IMG/VR virus record: IMGVR_UViG_3300025383_000018
Location: 19,776 to 83,775 of that record
Length of the DNA: 64,000 nt
Origin: a virus
Direction: 5' to 3' (one strand)
Shown: in pieces, positions 7,218-16,996 of the stretch
Position numbering within the stretch: position 1 is the first letter of the stretch
Layout of the letters: each line of letters begins with the position of its first letter
Program-made: the position numbers and the translations under genes
The notes under the pieces: model-generated
Databases searched by the model: none
Told to the model about the DNA's origin: nothing
The model's input: the letters and a program-made list of their open reading frames with translations, nothing else

Positions 7218-8990
7218 TTATGTTATTTCTACTGTACTGTCGTACTCTGTAAATCCGTTGCTTTTTACTACTTTTAGTATATTGTTAACCCTGCTGATCA
7301 GTTCGTCTTTGTGACTTACTAACCAAACACTCTTGTTGGCCTCTCGGCTCATCTTTTTAAGTATTGCTAAACTGTTTTCAACGCCCGAACTGTCCAATCC
7401 ACTATCAATCAACTCGTCGATAAACAACAAGTTAATAGGTTGATATAGACCTTCCCAAACATCTCTAAAGGCCCAGCTCAAACTTAAAATAAGCCTATTG
7501 CGTTCGCCTCTACTGAGATTGTCAAAGTCTAGCTCTCTACCTAATTCTTCAATGCTAACAGTTAAATCGTTTTGGAATTTAACGGTATGTGGTAATCCAA
7601 TACGGTCTAAGTACTGACTTAGGCGTGCATTCAAGTAATTGAGATTCTGATCAATGATCTTTTTACGTATAAAACTGTCTTTGTTTGTCAACAACTTCAA
7701 CAAAAACTCTTGATGTTCTCGAATTTTTGTTAAAGTATTCATTAAATCGTAGCTGACTTCTTGCAGAGCCTGTGTTTTCATATCGTCAATTTGTTCTGCA
7801 AAAGGGTCAGCTTCGCTTTCTTTACTTACAATCTGACTTAATAATGTAGACATACTACTACGATGTTCAAAAGCATCTGCTTCGGTGTTGTAATAAACTT
7901 TAGGTTGTGCACCTAACTCACCCAGGTCTGCCAGTGCTTGAGTATGCTCCATCCATTGTGTGTTGGTAGCCAATGCTTGTAGCGCAGCTTCTTGTAAAGC
8001 ACTACGTTTAGATTCCAACATCTTTTCGTGGCTGTCGTCGTGTAAGTCTTGTCCACAGGCGTGACACTTGTGATCTTCTAAGGCAGCAATATCAGCTCGC
8101 AGTTGATCGATAATTTTGTTTTCACGTTTTTCATCCAGCTCACACCGTTTTATCCAATTGGTTAGTTCGGTAATGGCTTTGCGTTTTGTGTTATAAGCAT
8201 TTAAGGCCTGATGTGCAGTTATCTCTGCTTCGATGTCTAATTTTGCCAGCTCGTCATAAGCCACTTGTAAAGAAGATAAATCGTCGGCTTTTTTCTTTTG
8301 CCACAACGTTTGTCTGCGAACCAATGCATCTATTTGTTCTTTAATACGATTGTTAGCGTCATTTACCGCCTTAAGACGGTATTCTTCTTGCTGGATAGCG
8401 TCTTTTGTTGTTTTATTTTGTTCTTTTAATACTTCTGCACGCTCACTTAGTAGTGTAATACCCAACAATTGTTCGATAATAGCACGTTGATCGTTGGCTT
8501 TCAAGCTCAAAAATGGTTCAGTGTAAGTATTCAAAGCCAAGATATGTTTGAACATATCGTGACTCATAGCAAGCAATCGTTCAATTTCTTGTTGTGTTTC
8601 TCTTGAATCACCTTGACTGTTGTCGTCTTTGCTTTCCTGTTCAGCATCGTTAACATAAAACTTCAGTACATTGGGTTTTCTACCACGCTCAATGCGATAG
8701 CTCTGTCCATTACATTCAAAGTCAATGGTTACCAACATACCTTTGGTATTGGTCTTGTTGATTAAGTTATCTTTTTTAATGTTGGTTAACGCTTGGCCAA
8801 AGAGTGCATAGCTCAGTGCGTTAATGATAGTGGTTTTACCTGTACCATTACGTGCACCACTGTCGTCTCCTCCGAGATCAAGATTCTCTCCCAATACAAG
8901 AGTTAAATCTTCTCTGTCAAAGTTAATGGCCTGTGTAGCATTACCTACACTCATAAAGTTGCGAACTGATAAACTGCGAATTTTAAGCAT
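7218..8990 (-). CDS. 46: Recombination endonuclease subunit gp46 (Rad50-like SMC ATPase)
   Basis: 590 residues, close to T4 gp46 (560). Walker A is GARNGTGKTT (45-54). A long coiled coil spans about 170-440, interrupted by a zinc hook CHAC at about 310. The ABC signature LSRGERNRL is near 490, and Walker B with LLFIDELIDSGLD is near 520. With gp47 it forms the Rad50/Mre11-type nuclease that resects DNA ends for recombination-dependent replication and breaks down host DNA. The start codon lies eight bases after the gp47 stop, so the two are translationally coupled. Confidence 0.95.
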   Translation of the reverse strand: MLKIRSLSVRNFMSVGNATQAINFDREDLTLVLGENLDLGGDDSGARNGTGKTTIINALSYALFGQALTNIKKDNLINKTNTKGMLVTIDFECNGQSYRIERGRKPNVLKFYVNDAEQESKDDNSQGDSRETQQEIERLLAMSHDMFKHILALNTYTEPFLSLKANDQRAIIEQLLGITLLSERAEVLKEQNKTTKDAIQQEEYRLKAVNDANNRIKEQIDALVRRQTLWQKKKADDLSSLQVAYDELAKLDIEAEITAHQALNAYNTKRKAITELTNWIKRCELDEKRENKIIDQLRADIAALEDHKCHACGQDLHDDSHEKMLESKRSALQEAALQALATNTQWMEHTQALADLGELGAQPKVYYNTEADAFEHRSSMSTLLSQIVSKESEADPFAEQIDDMKTQALQEVSYDLMNTLTKIREHQEFLLKLLTNKDSFIRKKIIDQNLNYLNARLSQYLDRIGLPHTVKFQNDLTVSIEELGRELDFDNLSRGERNRLILSLSWAFRDVWEGLYQPINLLFIDELIDSGLDSSGVENSLAILKKMSREANKSVWLVSHKDELISRVNNILKVVKSNGFTEYDSTVEIT

Positions 8991-8998
8991 TAGTTATT

Positions 8999-10015
8999 TT
9001 ACAGGTTTCTATAGATGTCGAGCAAGAGATTGTTGTCGTAATGTTCACTGGAGATAGCCGTTAATTGATTGGTTACAATTTGGTCTACACTTTCAAAGTT
9101 TACGTTACCTTGTATAGCATATTCATCTAAATCGGTACTACGCTGACTGATCAGTGTAATCTCTCTCAGATTATGACTGCCTAAATAAGTTTCTTTGATA
9201 AAGTTGGCTTCTTCGTAACTGATATCAATATCAAGATTTACTCTAACGTGCATTCCGGGTTTTAGTACTGCATCTGCGTGATTCAATATGGTACTGAGTC
9301 CCATAACTCGATATGTGGGCTGATCCGGCCACGCATAGTGCACAGGATCTTTGCCCCACTCCAATACAGTTAGTCCTCGGTCATCATCTCCAGAGTCTGC
9401 ATAATTGTGCGGAAAGCAATTACCAATGTAGGTAATATTTTTTGATGTTTGTCGTTTATGAAAATGTCCGGTGAACACGTGTTCAAACTGGTCAAAGTGT
9501 TCGCTTTTAACTTCACCATGATCTGGCATCTGTATCATGGCATTCATATAAAAGTTGGGCAATTCAAAATGCCCAAACATATATTTTCCTTTTAGTTTAG
9601 GAATTCTTTTATAATCATCAGCCACCAACCAAGGGGAAATGACCACATTACCATCGCTGAACCAATCATTGCATATTTGTACATTTGGGAGATGCTTTGC
9701 CCACGCAACACTTTGAACATCTCTTTTGTCGCGATAGTACAGATCATGGTTGCCAGGAATGAAATAAACACGATCAAAATTATCATTTAAGTGCTCCAAC
9801 GCTTCTAAACTGTAGGTCAACGTTAAAATATTGATATTGGCACGATTATTGTGCCAATCTCCCAAGAACATTGCAGTTTCACAGCCTTCTTCTTTGGCTT
9901 TGGTTGTAGCCCATTTGACAAAATTCAAACAGTCTTCGTTGTGTAATAGACTATTGGACTTTAGTCCAAAGTGTATATCAGTGAATAGTGCAGCTTTCTT
10001 AAATAAATTACTCAT
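8999..10015 (-). CDS. 47: Recombination endonuclease subunit gp47 (Mre11-like)
   Basis: 338 residues, equal to T4 gp47 (339). The calcineurin-like metallophosphoesterase motifs run in order: FTDIHFG (11-17), FLGDWHNNR (about 49-57), FIPGNHDLYY (about 85-94), MFGHFELP (about 146-153) and FTGHFHKRQ (about 176-184). These bind two Mn ions and cleave DNA. The C-terminal region is the capping and gp46-binding part. It lies directly upstream of gp46 and downstream of gp55. Two small hairpins precede the start. Confidence 0.95.
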   Translation of the reverse strand: MSNLFKKAALFTDIHFGLKSNSLLHNEDCLNFVKWATTKAKEEGCETAMFLGDWHNNRANINILTLTYSLEALEHLNDNFDRVYFIPGNHDLYYRDKRDVQSVAWAKHLPNVQICNDWFSDGNVVISPWLVADDYKRIPKLKGKYMFGHFELPNFYMNAMIQMPDHGEVKSEHFDQFEHVFTGHFHKRQTSKNITYIGNCFPHNYADSGDDDRGLTVLEWGKDPVHYAWPDQPTYRVMGLSTILNHADAVLKPGMHVRVNLDIDISYEEANFIKETYLGSHNLREITLISQRSTDLDEYAIQGNVNFESVDQIVTNQLTAISSEHYDNNLLLDIYRNL

Positions 10016-10043
10016 CGTATCCTTTATTGTGCGTGACTATACA

Positions 10044-10077
10044 GTTTACACTATTGTAAACAAAAGATCAATCTTTT
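10044..10077. terminator. Two adjacent hairpins between gp55 and gp47
   Basis: GTTTAC...GTAAAC (10044-10049/10056-10061) and AAAAGAT-CA-ATCTTTT (10062-10068/10071-10077). On the minus strand the second stem follows the gp55 stop and leads into GTTT, so partial termination or mRNA processing between gp55 and gp47 is possible. The T-run is weak. Confidence 0.35.
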
Positions 10078-10088
10078 CGAGTGTCTGT

Positions 10089-10961
10089 TTATTCTTCGTA
10101 TGAACTACTACCGCCACTCATACCTTGTCGAGTATAACTGGGGTTTAAGTTGTTCATTTCTAAAATATCGTCTCGAATGTTTTGATTGCGTTTCTCTACA
10201 TTAAGCACACGGGTAAAACTATTGGTAATGGCCGCAGTATAGTAAGCAAATGGATTTTGACTTTTGGACTCATCAAACTGTAGTCCAATTTGGCTCAGTT
10301 GCAATAGTGCTTGGCTGCGCATTTCGTCATTATATGTATAACCACGCCAATTACTACGAGTAGCATAACGCTCACACAGTTTCATAAACATATGAGCCAA
10401 TTTATTGGTCATTGCGCCGTGATCCTTGCTGAACTCTCCAGTTTCCAAATCACCTTTCCAATGGCTTTTGCCCACTAGTACTGGGTTACCTTCTTCGTCT
10501 ACTCGATAATGATAAAACGGTGGAAAATTTACTTTGATATATTTGTTGTGTTTTGGGTCTTCTTCGTCGTATTCGGTATGGGTAACTTCGTCTTCATCTT
10601 CGAATAAGCCTTTGGCAACATCTTTTGCTCTACGAGTTTTAACATCGTCAATTGGTACGTGTTCCCAAGTCATAACTCTAAACACCACATCAGTAGCAGG
10701 AATCTTTGTGTATTTGATTTCAAACTGATCCATCTTTTGCTTTTCACCAGTGGCTAATACTGCTGCATCATAAGCAGCTTTGGCCAAACGCTCAGCTCTT
10801 AGTTTTCTAGCTTCTAACGTGTTTTTCTTGTTAATTTTTTTAACATTATCTAGAATGATATCGTAGTCTGCACATTCTGGCCCAATGTATGAACAGTATG
10901 TGGTTTTACTTTTGTGTATCTCTTTAAGAATGTCTTTGTTGTTAAGGTAATTAAACTTAAT
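10089..10961 (-). CDS. 55: Late-transcription sigma factor gp55, apparent AUU start
   Basis: A T4-like gp55, which directs host RNA polymerase to TATAAATA late promoters. The first usual start in frame is a TTG at 10787 (232 residues), but the open frame continues 58 codons upstream. That extension contains KIKFNYLNNKDILKEI, matching the conserved gp55 N-terminus (T4: K-KYNYVNNKELLQAI). It begins at an ATT codon at 10961, seven bases after a good AGGAG. No ATG, GTG, TTG or CTG exists between the upstream stop and 10787. The middle (KLAHMFMKLCERYATRSNWRG, then NPFAYYTAAITNSFTRVLN) is the sigma region 2-like core. I therefore propose a 290-residue protein initiated at AUU. Confidence 0.85.
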   Translation of the reverse strand: MKFNYLNNKDILKEIHKSKTTYCSYIGPECADYDIILDNVKKINKKNTLEARKLRAERLAKAAYDAAVLATGEKQKMDQFEIKYTKIPATDVVFRVMTWEHVPIDDVKTRRAKDVAKGLFEDEDEVTHTEYDEEDPKHNKYIKVNFPPFYHYRVDEEGNPVLVGKSHWKGDLETGEFSKDHGAMTNKLAHMFMKLCERYATRSNWRGYTYNDEMRSQALLQLSQIGLQFDESKSQNPFAYYTAAITNSFTRVLNVEKRNQNIRDDILEMNNLNPSYTRQGMSGGSSSYEE

Positions 10962-10985
10962 TTTAGTTCTCCTGGCTATAGATAT

Positions 10986-11015
10986 ATATTAACACTTTTT
11001 ACTACGTGTTGTCAA
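10986..11015 (-). promoter_or_regulatory. Sigma70-type promoter of gp55
   Basis: Perfect TTGACA (-35, at 11015-11010), 18-base spacer and TAATAT (-10, at 10991-10986) on the minus strand, just upstream of gp55. It implies transcription by unmodified host polymerase before late genes are on. Confidence 0.65.
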
Positions 11016-11046
11016 CCTTTTTATAATATGCCCAGATTTTATTTGC

Positions 11047-11054
11047 CATAAATA
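11047..11054 (+). promoter_or_regulatory. Late promoter of the tail/baseplate block (CATAAATA)
   Basis: CATAAATATT, 22 bases before the first gene of the 30-kb structural block. It differs from the T4 late box only in the first base. It is divergent from the sigma70 promoter of gp55. Confidence 0.6.
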
Positions 11055-11076
11055 TTTAACACAAGGCACAATAAAA

Positions 11077-11889
11077 ATGGCAGATCCGATCCCAACCCAG
11101 GCAATATATCCAAACGGACAACCGTATACTCCTACGAGTACACGACTTGCGGCATCTGGGCTGGTACCCGGGGGCTCGAACCCCTATCAGCCATTATCTG
11201 GATCAGTAGTTGCTCCTCCTACATACGTAAATGCTGGTGGTGGAGTAGTGGATACTACACAGGATTGGCGTATCAGACTTAGTTTTCAACAGACAGTAGC
11301 CGATTTATTCTATAATACTCCCAATTCACTGATGAGTCCATTGTCGATAACAAATGGAGTAATATTTCCTTATACACCACAAATTACTGTTTCGCATACT
11401 GCAAGGTATGGAACCAATACATTAACACACAGTAACTACGCCAGTTACTTTTACGAAGGTAGTGAAATTGGAGCAATTAGTATAACCGGAGACTTTACAG
11501 TACAAAATGTAGAAGAAGGCACATATTTAATGGCAGCAATACAGTTTTTTCGAGTGTCTACAAAAATGTTCTACGGAAAAGATGTGTTAGCAGGAACTCC
11601 TCCCCCAATGGTATTCTTGAACGGATACGGTAGCGAATATTTTCCAAACGTTCCTTGTGTAGTAACTAATTTTAGCCATACGTTACCATCAGATGTTGAC
11701 TATATGGAAATTCCTGCTGGTACTAATGCAGTAGGTGCTCCGGTTAGATTGCCAACACTAAGTCAACTACAGGTAACTCTGCAACCTGTTTACAGCAGAA
11801 ATAATATTGCCAATAATTTTGGATTAGTTGATTATGGTGCCGGAACACTAAGACAGCCTAGCGGCGGTTCATCTGGAGGATTCCTATAA
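11077..11889 (+). CDS. Baseplate tail-tube cap protein (T4 gp48-like)
   Basis: 270 residues. The central part, from FPYTPQITVSHTARYGTNTL through EGTYLMAAIQFFRVSTKMFY to PPPMVFLNGYG, is the recognisable core of T4-like tube-cap proteins that bridge the baseplate hub and the first tube ring. The N-terminus is Pro/Gly-rich and the C-terminus is a Gly/Ser tail. It overlaps the gp53 gene by one base. Whether it is the gp48 or the gp54 equivalent is not certain. No second copy is seen in the window. Confidence 0.8.
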   Translation: MADPIPTQAIYPNGQPYTPTSTRLAASGLVPGGSNPYQPLSGSVVAPPTYVNAGGGVVDTTQDWRIRLSFQQTVADLFYNTPNSLMSPLSITNGVIFPYTPQITVSHTARYGTNTLTHSNYASYFYEGSEIGAISITGDFTVQNVEEGTYLMAAIQFFRVSTKMFYGKDVLAGTPPPMVFLNGYGSEYFPNVPCVVTNFSHTLPSDVDYMEIPAGTNAVGAPVRLPTLSQLQVTLQPVYSRNNIANNFGLVDYGAGTLRQPSGGSSGGFL

Positions 11890-12188
11890 TGTCAGCAACA
11901 TACAGTAGACATAGCCCTTACTACGGTGCAAAATATTTTGGTAATTTCATGGACGTGGTCAATATACCAGTTATACCAGCAAAATATGACGATGTACTGT
12001 TTACAATAAATTTAATTTATCAAAATCGACCAGACCTATTGGCCTATGACCTATACGGCGATGCTAACCTTTGGTGGGTATTTGCAGCACGTAACCCCGA
12101 CAGAATTGAAGATCCTGTTAAAGATATGACTCCAGGGTTACAAATTTTCATACCTAATAAAAATACTATTACTGCGGTGTTAGGATAA
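11889..12188 (+). CDS. 53: Baseplate wedge protein gp53
   Basis: 99 residues. The motif LAYDLYGDANLWWVFAARNP is the gp53 signature. The rest resembles a LysM-like fold, ending in GLQIFIPN. T4 gp53 (196 residues) clamps wedges together and is longer, so this is the compact form. It overlaps the upstream gene by one base and is four bases from the next. Confidence 0.85.
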   Translation: MSATYSRHSPYYGAKYFGNFMDVVNIPVIPAKYDDVLFTINLIYQNRPDLLAYDLYGDANLWWVFAARNPDRIEDPVKDMTPGLQIFIPNKNTITAVLG

Positions 12189-12191
12189 TCA

Positions 12192-14855
12192 ATGGCATCA
12201 CAACTTGGCCAAGCTGCAGCTCAACAACAAGGCGCATCAGTAAGTAATTTCTTCAACGGGTTATTTAATTCTCAAACACCTACACCAAATCAGCCAGTTC
12301 CGGTATTACCGTCAACCAATGCTACTTCAACTGCAATACCTGCAACGCCTTCTGCTGCAATTTCAGCAGCTGCTGATCAGCAGAAACAATTGGATATGGC
12401 TTATACTGCTTGGCAAAATTCTATTGCGCCAGGTAATGCACTAGCAGATTGGCAAAATTCTCCAGTACCGCATTCTGGGCCAGCCAACACACTGGGAGGT
12501 GCAACTTCAATAACTGCTGGATCACCTAGCGATCAAACATCGTCTGCAGTAAGACCATCTACTAATTCTTTAGACGGAACTGCGGGTACATCTTCGCCTA
12601 GCGCGAATACTGGTACTAGCAATAGTTTGTCATCCCAAGCTGCGGCCTTTACTCCGCAAGCAAATCCACTACATAACTATGATGATTACACTTATGGGTT
12701 AAGTCTACACTTGTTAGATATGAATACCTATAACAGTACTATCAATAATCCATCTGGGTATACTCCTCAAAATGTATTGATTGCCAGTGCAGGTAGATTT
12801 CCTGTGTCTTCAGGATTGCGTGATCCCAACTTCACTGAAGATTTTTTCTTTGAAGACTTTAAGATGAGCACCTACATCAGTACTACAACTCGAAACAGAA
12901 GTAGTAATCTAATAGAAGGTAGTTTTACACTAGTTGAACCTAACGGGTTTAGTTTCATTGATAGACTAGTAAAAGCATCATTGGATAAAGGCATTACCAA
13001 CTATCTTAGACAACCTTACATATTGCAAATTGATTTCTTTGGCTATAACAATGACGATTCAGATGCGGGCCCAGACTTTGTGGGACCAATAGATGATTTG
13101 AAAAAAGTGTTACCTATACAAATTGTAACAATGAAAACCAAAATTACAACAAAAGGTGCAGAATACGCAGTGACTTTTGTTGCATTTAATCATTCGGCAT
13201 TCAGTGAATTGTATGGAGTAACTCCTGCAAACTTTGGTGTTGTTGCCAAAACAGTAAGTGATTTATTTGGCACAGGCGGAGCTGCAGGTGCTGGCGGTAC
13301 TACAGACGAGTATGGGTTAGGTGGCGGCACCAACGGTATCATTGATGCCATGAACAATCATCAGCAAAAATTATTGCAAGCACAACAGATTAAGGTTGCT
13401 TCTACTTATAGTGTTGTTTTTGATCCTAGCATTGCATCTTCGCTAATTCACCCGCAAGGCGGAGCTCCTGTAAATTTAACACACGCTGCCGTGGGCAAAA
13501 GTAAATCAGGTATAGATTTTCAACAGGGATATTTTAATATTCCAGCTGGTACTAGTATAGATTCCCTAATAGAATTTGCAGTTTCTAACAGTGATTATTT
13601 GCGAAATCAATTGTTAGATCCAACATCGTCGTATCAACAAGGACAAAAAGATCAACCGTTGAAATGGATAAAAATTATACCTAAAGTAGAATTGATAGAC
13701 TACGATCAAACATTAGATCAATACGCTTATAATGTAACTTACTTTGTTAAGCCCTGGACTGTTAACAGTAGACATCCCAATGGTCCAACTGGCAGACAAC
13801 AAGGATGGGTCAAAGAATATAATTATATTTTTACAGGCGGTACTAGCTCGTCTGGGCAGTCTAACAGCAATAGAGATGTACTTGATTTGCAAATTGATTT
13901 TAACTTTATGTACTTTAATAAAGTAACAACCAATAGACTTAAATCAAACTATCCTAAAACTGGTGCTGGTAGCGAAAAAAACTTAAAACAATCCTTAGAC
14001 GACGGAACACCTCCTACACCCACTGCTGAACAAAAGCCTAAACAAAATAATTCGCCTGCCATTGCTGGCACACATTTGATTGCCAGCTATGCTGCTTCTC
14101 ATAAAAGACAAGGAGCAGATCAGCAAAACGTCAACACCGGGCAAGATGTATTAAACAGTTTTATCATTTCTGGTCAAGGCGATATGATTACCTTAAAATT
14201 AAAAATAATTGGTGATCCACAGTTTATCAAGCAAGACGATATCTTTTACGGACAAGACAGTAATCCGCCGGACTCTGCACTATCTAATCTAGGCAATATG
14301 CCAATGGATTCAGGGGAGTTGTATGTTTACGTTAGATTCAAGAGCCCTATAGATTACGATGAAACAACAGGACTGGCTATACCAGATAAAAATCCTTACG
14401 CCAACAAGTTTAGCGGAGTATACAAAGTTATTTTAGTACAAAATCATTTTAGCCGAGGAAAATTTGAACAAGAATTAGAGCTAGCAAGAATTGGATTTGA
14501 CGATTCTGACTTAGATTCTATACCAGCCAATTCTGCCAGAATAGACGATTATCTAAATCAAGGCTTATCAGTTACACAAGCTGCACAAGCACAAAGTGCC
14601 AGTGGTCCTTCTATAGTTAATAATCCTGTTGCCACTGCTGCCGCATCTGCCGGCGGTGCATCGTCTGGCGTTAGCTCTCCTGGCTTTGCAAAATCTTTAG
14701 AAAATACAGTTGTTGCACAAGCAGAAGGTGCAGTGGTTAATGCAGTGGTTGTTCAGCCAATTCAAACAGGCATTACTGCGGGACTTAACCTAGTGGGTAG
14801 TTCTGCAAGTAGTTTAATTGAGTCTGGAATATCTGGCTTAGGAGGATTGTTTTAA
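12192..14855 (+). CDS. Large baseplate hub structural protein
   Basis: 887 residues. The first ~150 residues are a low-complexity Ser/Thr/Pro/Ala region. A folded part follows from about 160 (YDDYTYGLSLHLLDMNTYN) with VEPNGFSFIDRLVKA and YILQIDFFGYN, then LDLQIDFNFMYFNKV near 570 and VLNSFIISGQGDMITLKLKI near 655. These beta-rich segments, together with a position between gp53 and the gp5-like spike, suggest the gp27-type hub that carries the spike. No individual motif proves it. The C-terminus is again low-complexity and Ala/Ser/Gly-rich. It overlaps the spike gene by one base. Confidence 0.65.
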   Translation: MASQLGQAAAQQQGASVSNFFNGLFNSQTPTPNQPVPVLPSTNATSTAIPATPSAAISAAADQQKQLDMAYTAWQNSIAPGNALADWQNSPVPHSGPANTLGGATSITAGSPSDQTSSAVRPSTNSLDGTAGTSSPSANTGTSNSLSSQAAAFTPQANPLHNYDDYTYGLSLHLLDMNTYNSTINNPSGYTPQNVLIASAGRFPVSSGLRDPNFTEDFFFEDFKMSTYISTTTRNRSSNLIEGSFTLVEPNGFSFIDRLVKASLDKGITNYLRQPYILQIDFFGYNNDDSDAGPDFVGPIDDLKKVLPIQIVTMKTKITTKGAEYAVTFVAFNHSAFSELYGVTPANFGVVAKTVSDLFGTGGAAGAGGTTDEYGLGGGTNGIIDAMNNHQQKLLQAQQIKVASTYSVVFDPSIASSLIHPQGGAPVNLTHAAVGKSKSGIDFQQGYFNIPAGTSIDSLIEFAVSNSDYLRNQLLDPTSSYQQGQKDQPLKWIKIIPKVELIDYDQTLDQYAYNVTYFVKPWTVNSRHPNGPTGRQQGWVKEYNYIFTGGTSSSGQSNSNRDVLDLQIDFNFMYFNKVTTNRLKSNYPKTGAGSEKNLKQSLDDGTPPTPTAEQKPKQNNSPAIAGTHLIASYAASHKRQGADQQNVNTGQDVLNSFIISGQGDMITLKLKIIGDPQFIKQDDIFYGQDSNPPDSALSNLGNMPMDSGELYVYVRFKSPIDYDETTGLAIPDKNPYANKFSGVYKVILVQNHFSRGKFEQELELARIGFDDSDLDSIPANSARIDDYLNQGLSVTQAAQAQSASGPSIVNNPVATAAASAGGASSGVSSPGFAKSLENTVVAQAEGAVVNAVVVQPIQTGITAGLNLVGSSASSLIESGISGLGGLF

Positions 14856-16978
14856 TGAGTACTTATAGCGGGTACATGAATAAAAATCGTCAAGCCAGTT
14901 TCACTGACTCGACGAAAAGTATTATTCCCTTAACACCTGGCATATATGTTGGTGTGGTTAAGCTGGTGGACACTGGCACACGCAGTGGATTGTTGCACGT
15001 TTATATAGATGGATTCGGAGGTAACGACCCAACTAATCCACAAAACTGGTTTAAGGTTTTGTATGCTAGTCCTTTCATGGGATCGACTCCTGGGCCTATA
15101 GGTAGTTCAGATCAAACTAATTCATTTGACAAAACAAAACAAACTTACGGATTTACTATGATCCCACCGGACATAGATAATCTTGTATTGTGTTGTTTTC
15201 CTGAAGGTAAAATGATAGAAGGCGGATACTGGTTTGCGTGTGTTAATCACAATCTAAGTAGACATATGATACCTTCAATAGGTAGTTTGCCTAAGGAGTT
15301 GATTGAACCAGACAGTATACCTGCTGCTTTGGCACAGTATGTTAAGCCCGGAAATATATATCCCACTGGAGAATTTAATGAACAAAATCCCGGTGTATTC
15401 AATAGTGGTTGGGCTGGAGAAGCAAAACCATTGCATCCTTATCAATTGGCGCATTTGATTAATCAAGGACTCCAAGACGACCCTGTCAGGGGAACACTAA
15501 CTAGTAGTGCTCAGCGAGAAGGAGTCAGTGGAGTATTTGGTATTAGCACACCTGGCAGACCTATTCCTGCCCAAGACAGTCCAGATTATACAGATCCAGT
15601 TACCACTCGAGTAGGTGGCCATAGTTTAACAATGGACGACGGGGATGCCAATAAAGAAAGTATATTAACTAGATTGCGAACTGCAGCCGGGCATCAGCTA
15701 TTGATGAACGACAGCGAAGGGATACTATACATTAGCAATGCAACTGGCAACAGTTGGGTTGAACTGACCAAAGAAGGCGATGTGCTGATTTATGCCAAAC
15801 GAGATCTGAGTATTCGTACTCAAGGCAACTTGATGATGCACAGTGATATTGATGTCACCATCAATGCCGCCAGAAATTTTAATGTTTATGCTGGACAGTC
15901 TGTTAATACTGAAAGTTTAACAGTTAACACCACTGCTAAAGATCTATTAAATGTTTATGCAGGTAACGGACAAATTGCAACCACACAAAATATGTCGTTA
16001 TTGGCCGGAGGTTTTATTGGAGTAGAAGCAGCAGGCCCACTTATATTAACAGGCAAGCCAGTAGATATAAATGGCGGAGCACAGGTACCACAGGTAAATC
16101 CTCCAACACCTTTAACTCGATACAGTCTATTTGATACTATAAGCGATGGTAACATTGGTTGGAAAATTGAAACTAATCATATACAAAGTGCGGCCTATAA
16201 AGTTCCTACTCACGAACCCTATCTTAGATCTACTCAAAGTTCTGCAGAGGCACAAGCACAAGCTATTATTAGAGGAATAGACATCAAAGGTAATCCTATT
16301 TCAAGAGGGTTAACTGCCAAAGGCTACGGCGGTAGTAAAAATTCTAACATAGGCCCAGGCCTGGCTGCCAATCAACCTGCTTCAAATTTGGCACCCACTA
16401 GTTCATTCTTAAAGCAACCTGCTCCTGGCAAAGGATTAGGAGCATTGAGCGAGGATCAACTACAGGCCTATATGGCTCAGGTTGGATTTAATGAAAGTGG
16501 CGGAAATTACGGATCTAAAAATCAATACAATTATCTCGGCAAATATCAAATGGGCGCAGCTGCACTAGCCGATGCTGGATATGTAAAACCAGGCACAACA
16601 CAAGCCACAGTGATGAATCCTGCAAATTGGACAGGAAAAGACGGATTAAACAGTCCACAAGATTTCTTAAATAACCCTTCTGTACAAGAACAACAGATGT
16701 ACAACTATACTGCCAATAACTATGCAGCACTACAAAGAACTGGAGTTATTACTGCAAATACCCCAACTGATCAAACTGCAGGATTCCTGCAAGCCAGTCA
16801 CCTAGTAGGAGCAGGAGCAGTAACCACGTGGGCACAACAAGGTATTAGCAGCAGTGATGCTAACGGTACAACTGTTGCTAGTTATTATAACAGAGGCGTT
16901 TATAGTCAGAGTCAAGTTCCTACTATACAGGCCAGCAATGCCAGTAGAGTTCCAATGACGTCAGTGGCATTGCGTTAA
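14855..16978 (+). CDS. 5: Baseplate hub/spike protein (gp5-like) with lytic transglycosylase-like end
   Basis: 707 residues. The N-terminus (GIYVGVVKLVDTGTRSGLLH, MIPPDIDNLVLCCFPEG) is the OB-fold of T4 gp5. The middle (about 255-420) holds the beta-helix style repeats of the needle. In T4 a lysozyme sits between the OB-fold and needle. Here a hydrolase-like domain is at the C-terminus (about 530-690): GFNESGGNYGSKNQYNYLGK and YQMGAAALADAGY resemble a soluble lytic transglycosylase, with the Glu of NESGG as likely catalyst. It would cut peptidoglycan as the tail tube penetrates. It lies between the hub protein and gp25. Confidence 0.8.
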   Translation: MSTYSGYMNKNRQASFTDSTKSIIPLTPGIYVGVVKLVDTGTRSGLLHVYIDGFGGNDPTNPQNWFKVLYASPFMGSTPGPIGSSDQTNSFDKTKQTYGFTMIPPDIDNLVLCCFPEGKMIEGGYWFACVNHNLSRHMIPSIGSLPKELIEPDSIPAALAQYVKPGNIYPTGEFNEQNPGVFNSGWAGEAKPLHPYQLAHLINQGLQDDPVRGTLTSSAQREGVSGVFGISTPGRPIPAQDSPDYTDPVTTRVGGHSLTMDDGDANKESILTRLRTAAGHQLLMNDSEGILYISNATGNSWVELTKEGDVLIYAKRDLSIRTQGNLMMHSDIDVTINAARNFNVYAGQSVNTESLTVNTTAKDLLNVYAGNGQIATTQNMSLLAGGFIGVEAAGPLILTGKPVDINGGAQVPQVNPPTPLTRYSLFDTISDGNIGWKIETNHIQSAAYKVPTHEPYLRSTQSSAEAQAQAIIRGIDIKGNPISRGLTAKGYGGSKNSNIGPGLAANQPASNLAPTSSFLKQPAPGKGLGALSEDQLQAYMAQVGFNESGGNYGSKNQYNYLGKYQMGAAALADAGYVKPGTTQATVMNPANWTGKDGLNSPQDFLNNPSVQEQQMYNYTANNYAALQRTGVITANTPTDQTAGFLQASHLVGAGAVTTWAQQGISSSDANGTTVASYYNRGVYSQSQVPTIQASNASRVPMTSVALR

Positions 16979-16996
16979 TTAAGGTGTAAATACAAT

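Noticed and set aside
10089-10787. gp55 starting at TTG 10787
   Set aside because: This would remove the conserved YLNNKD N-terminal segment that lies in the same open frame upstream.
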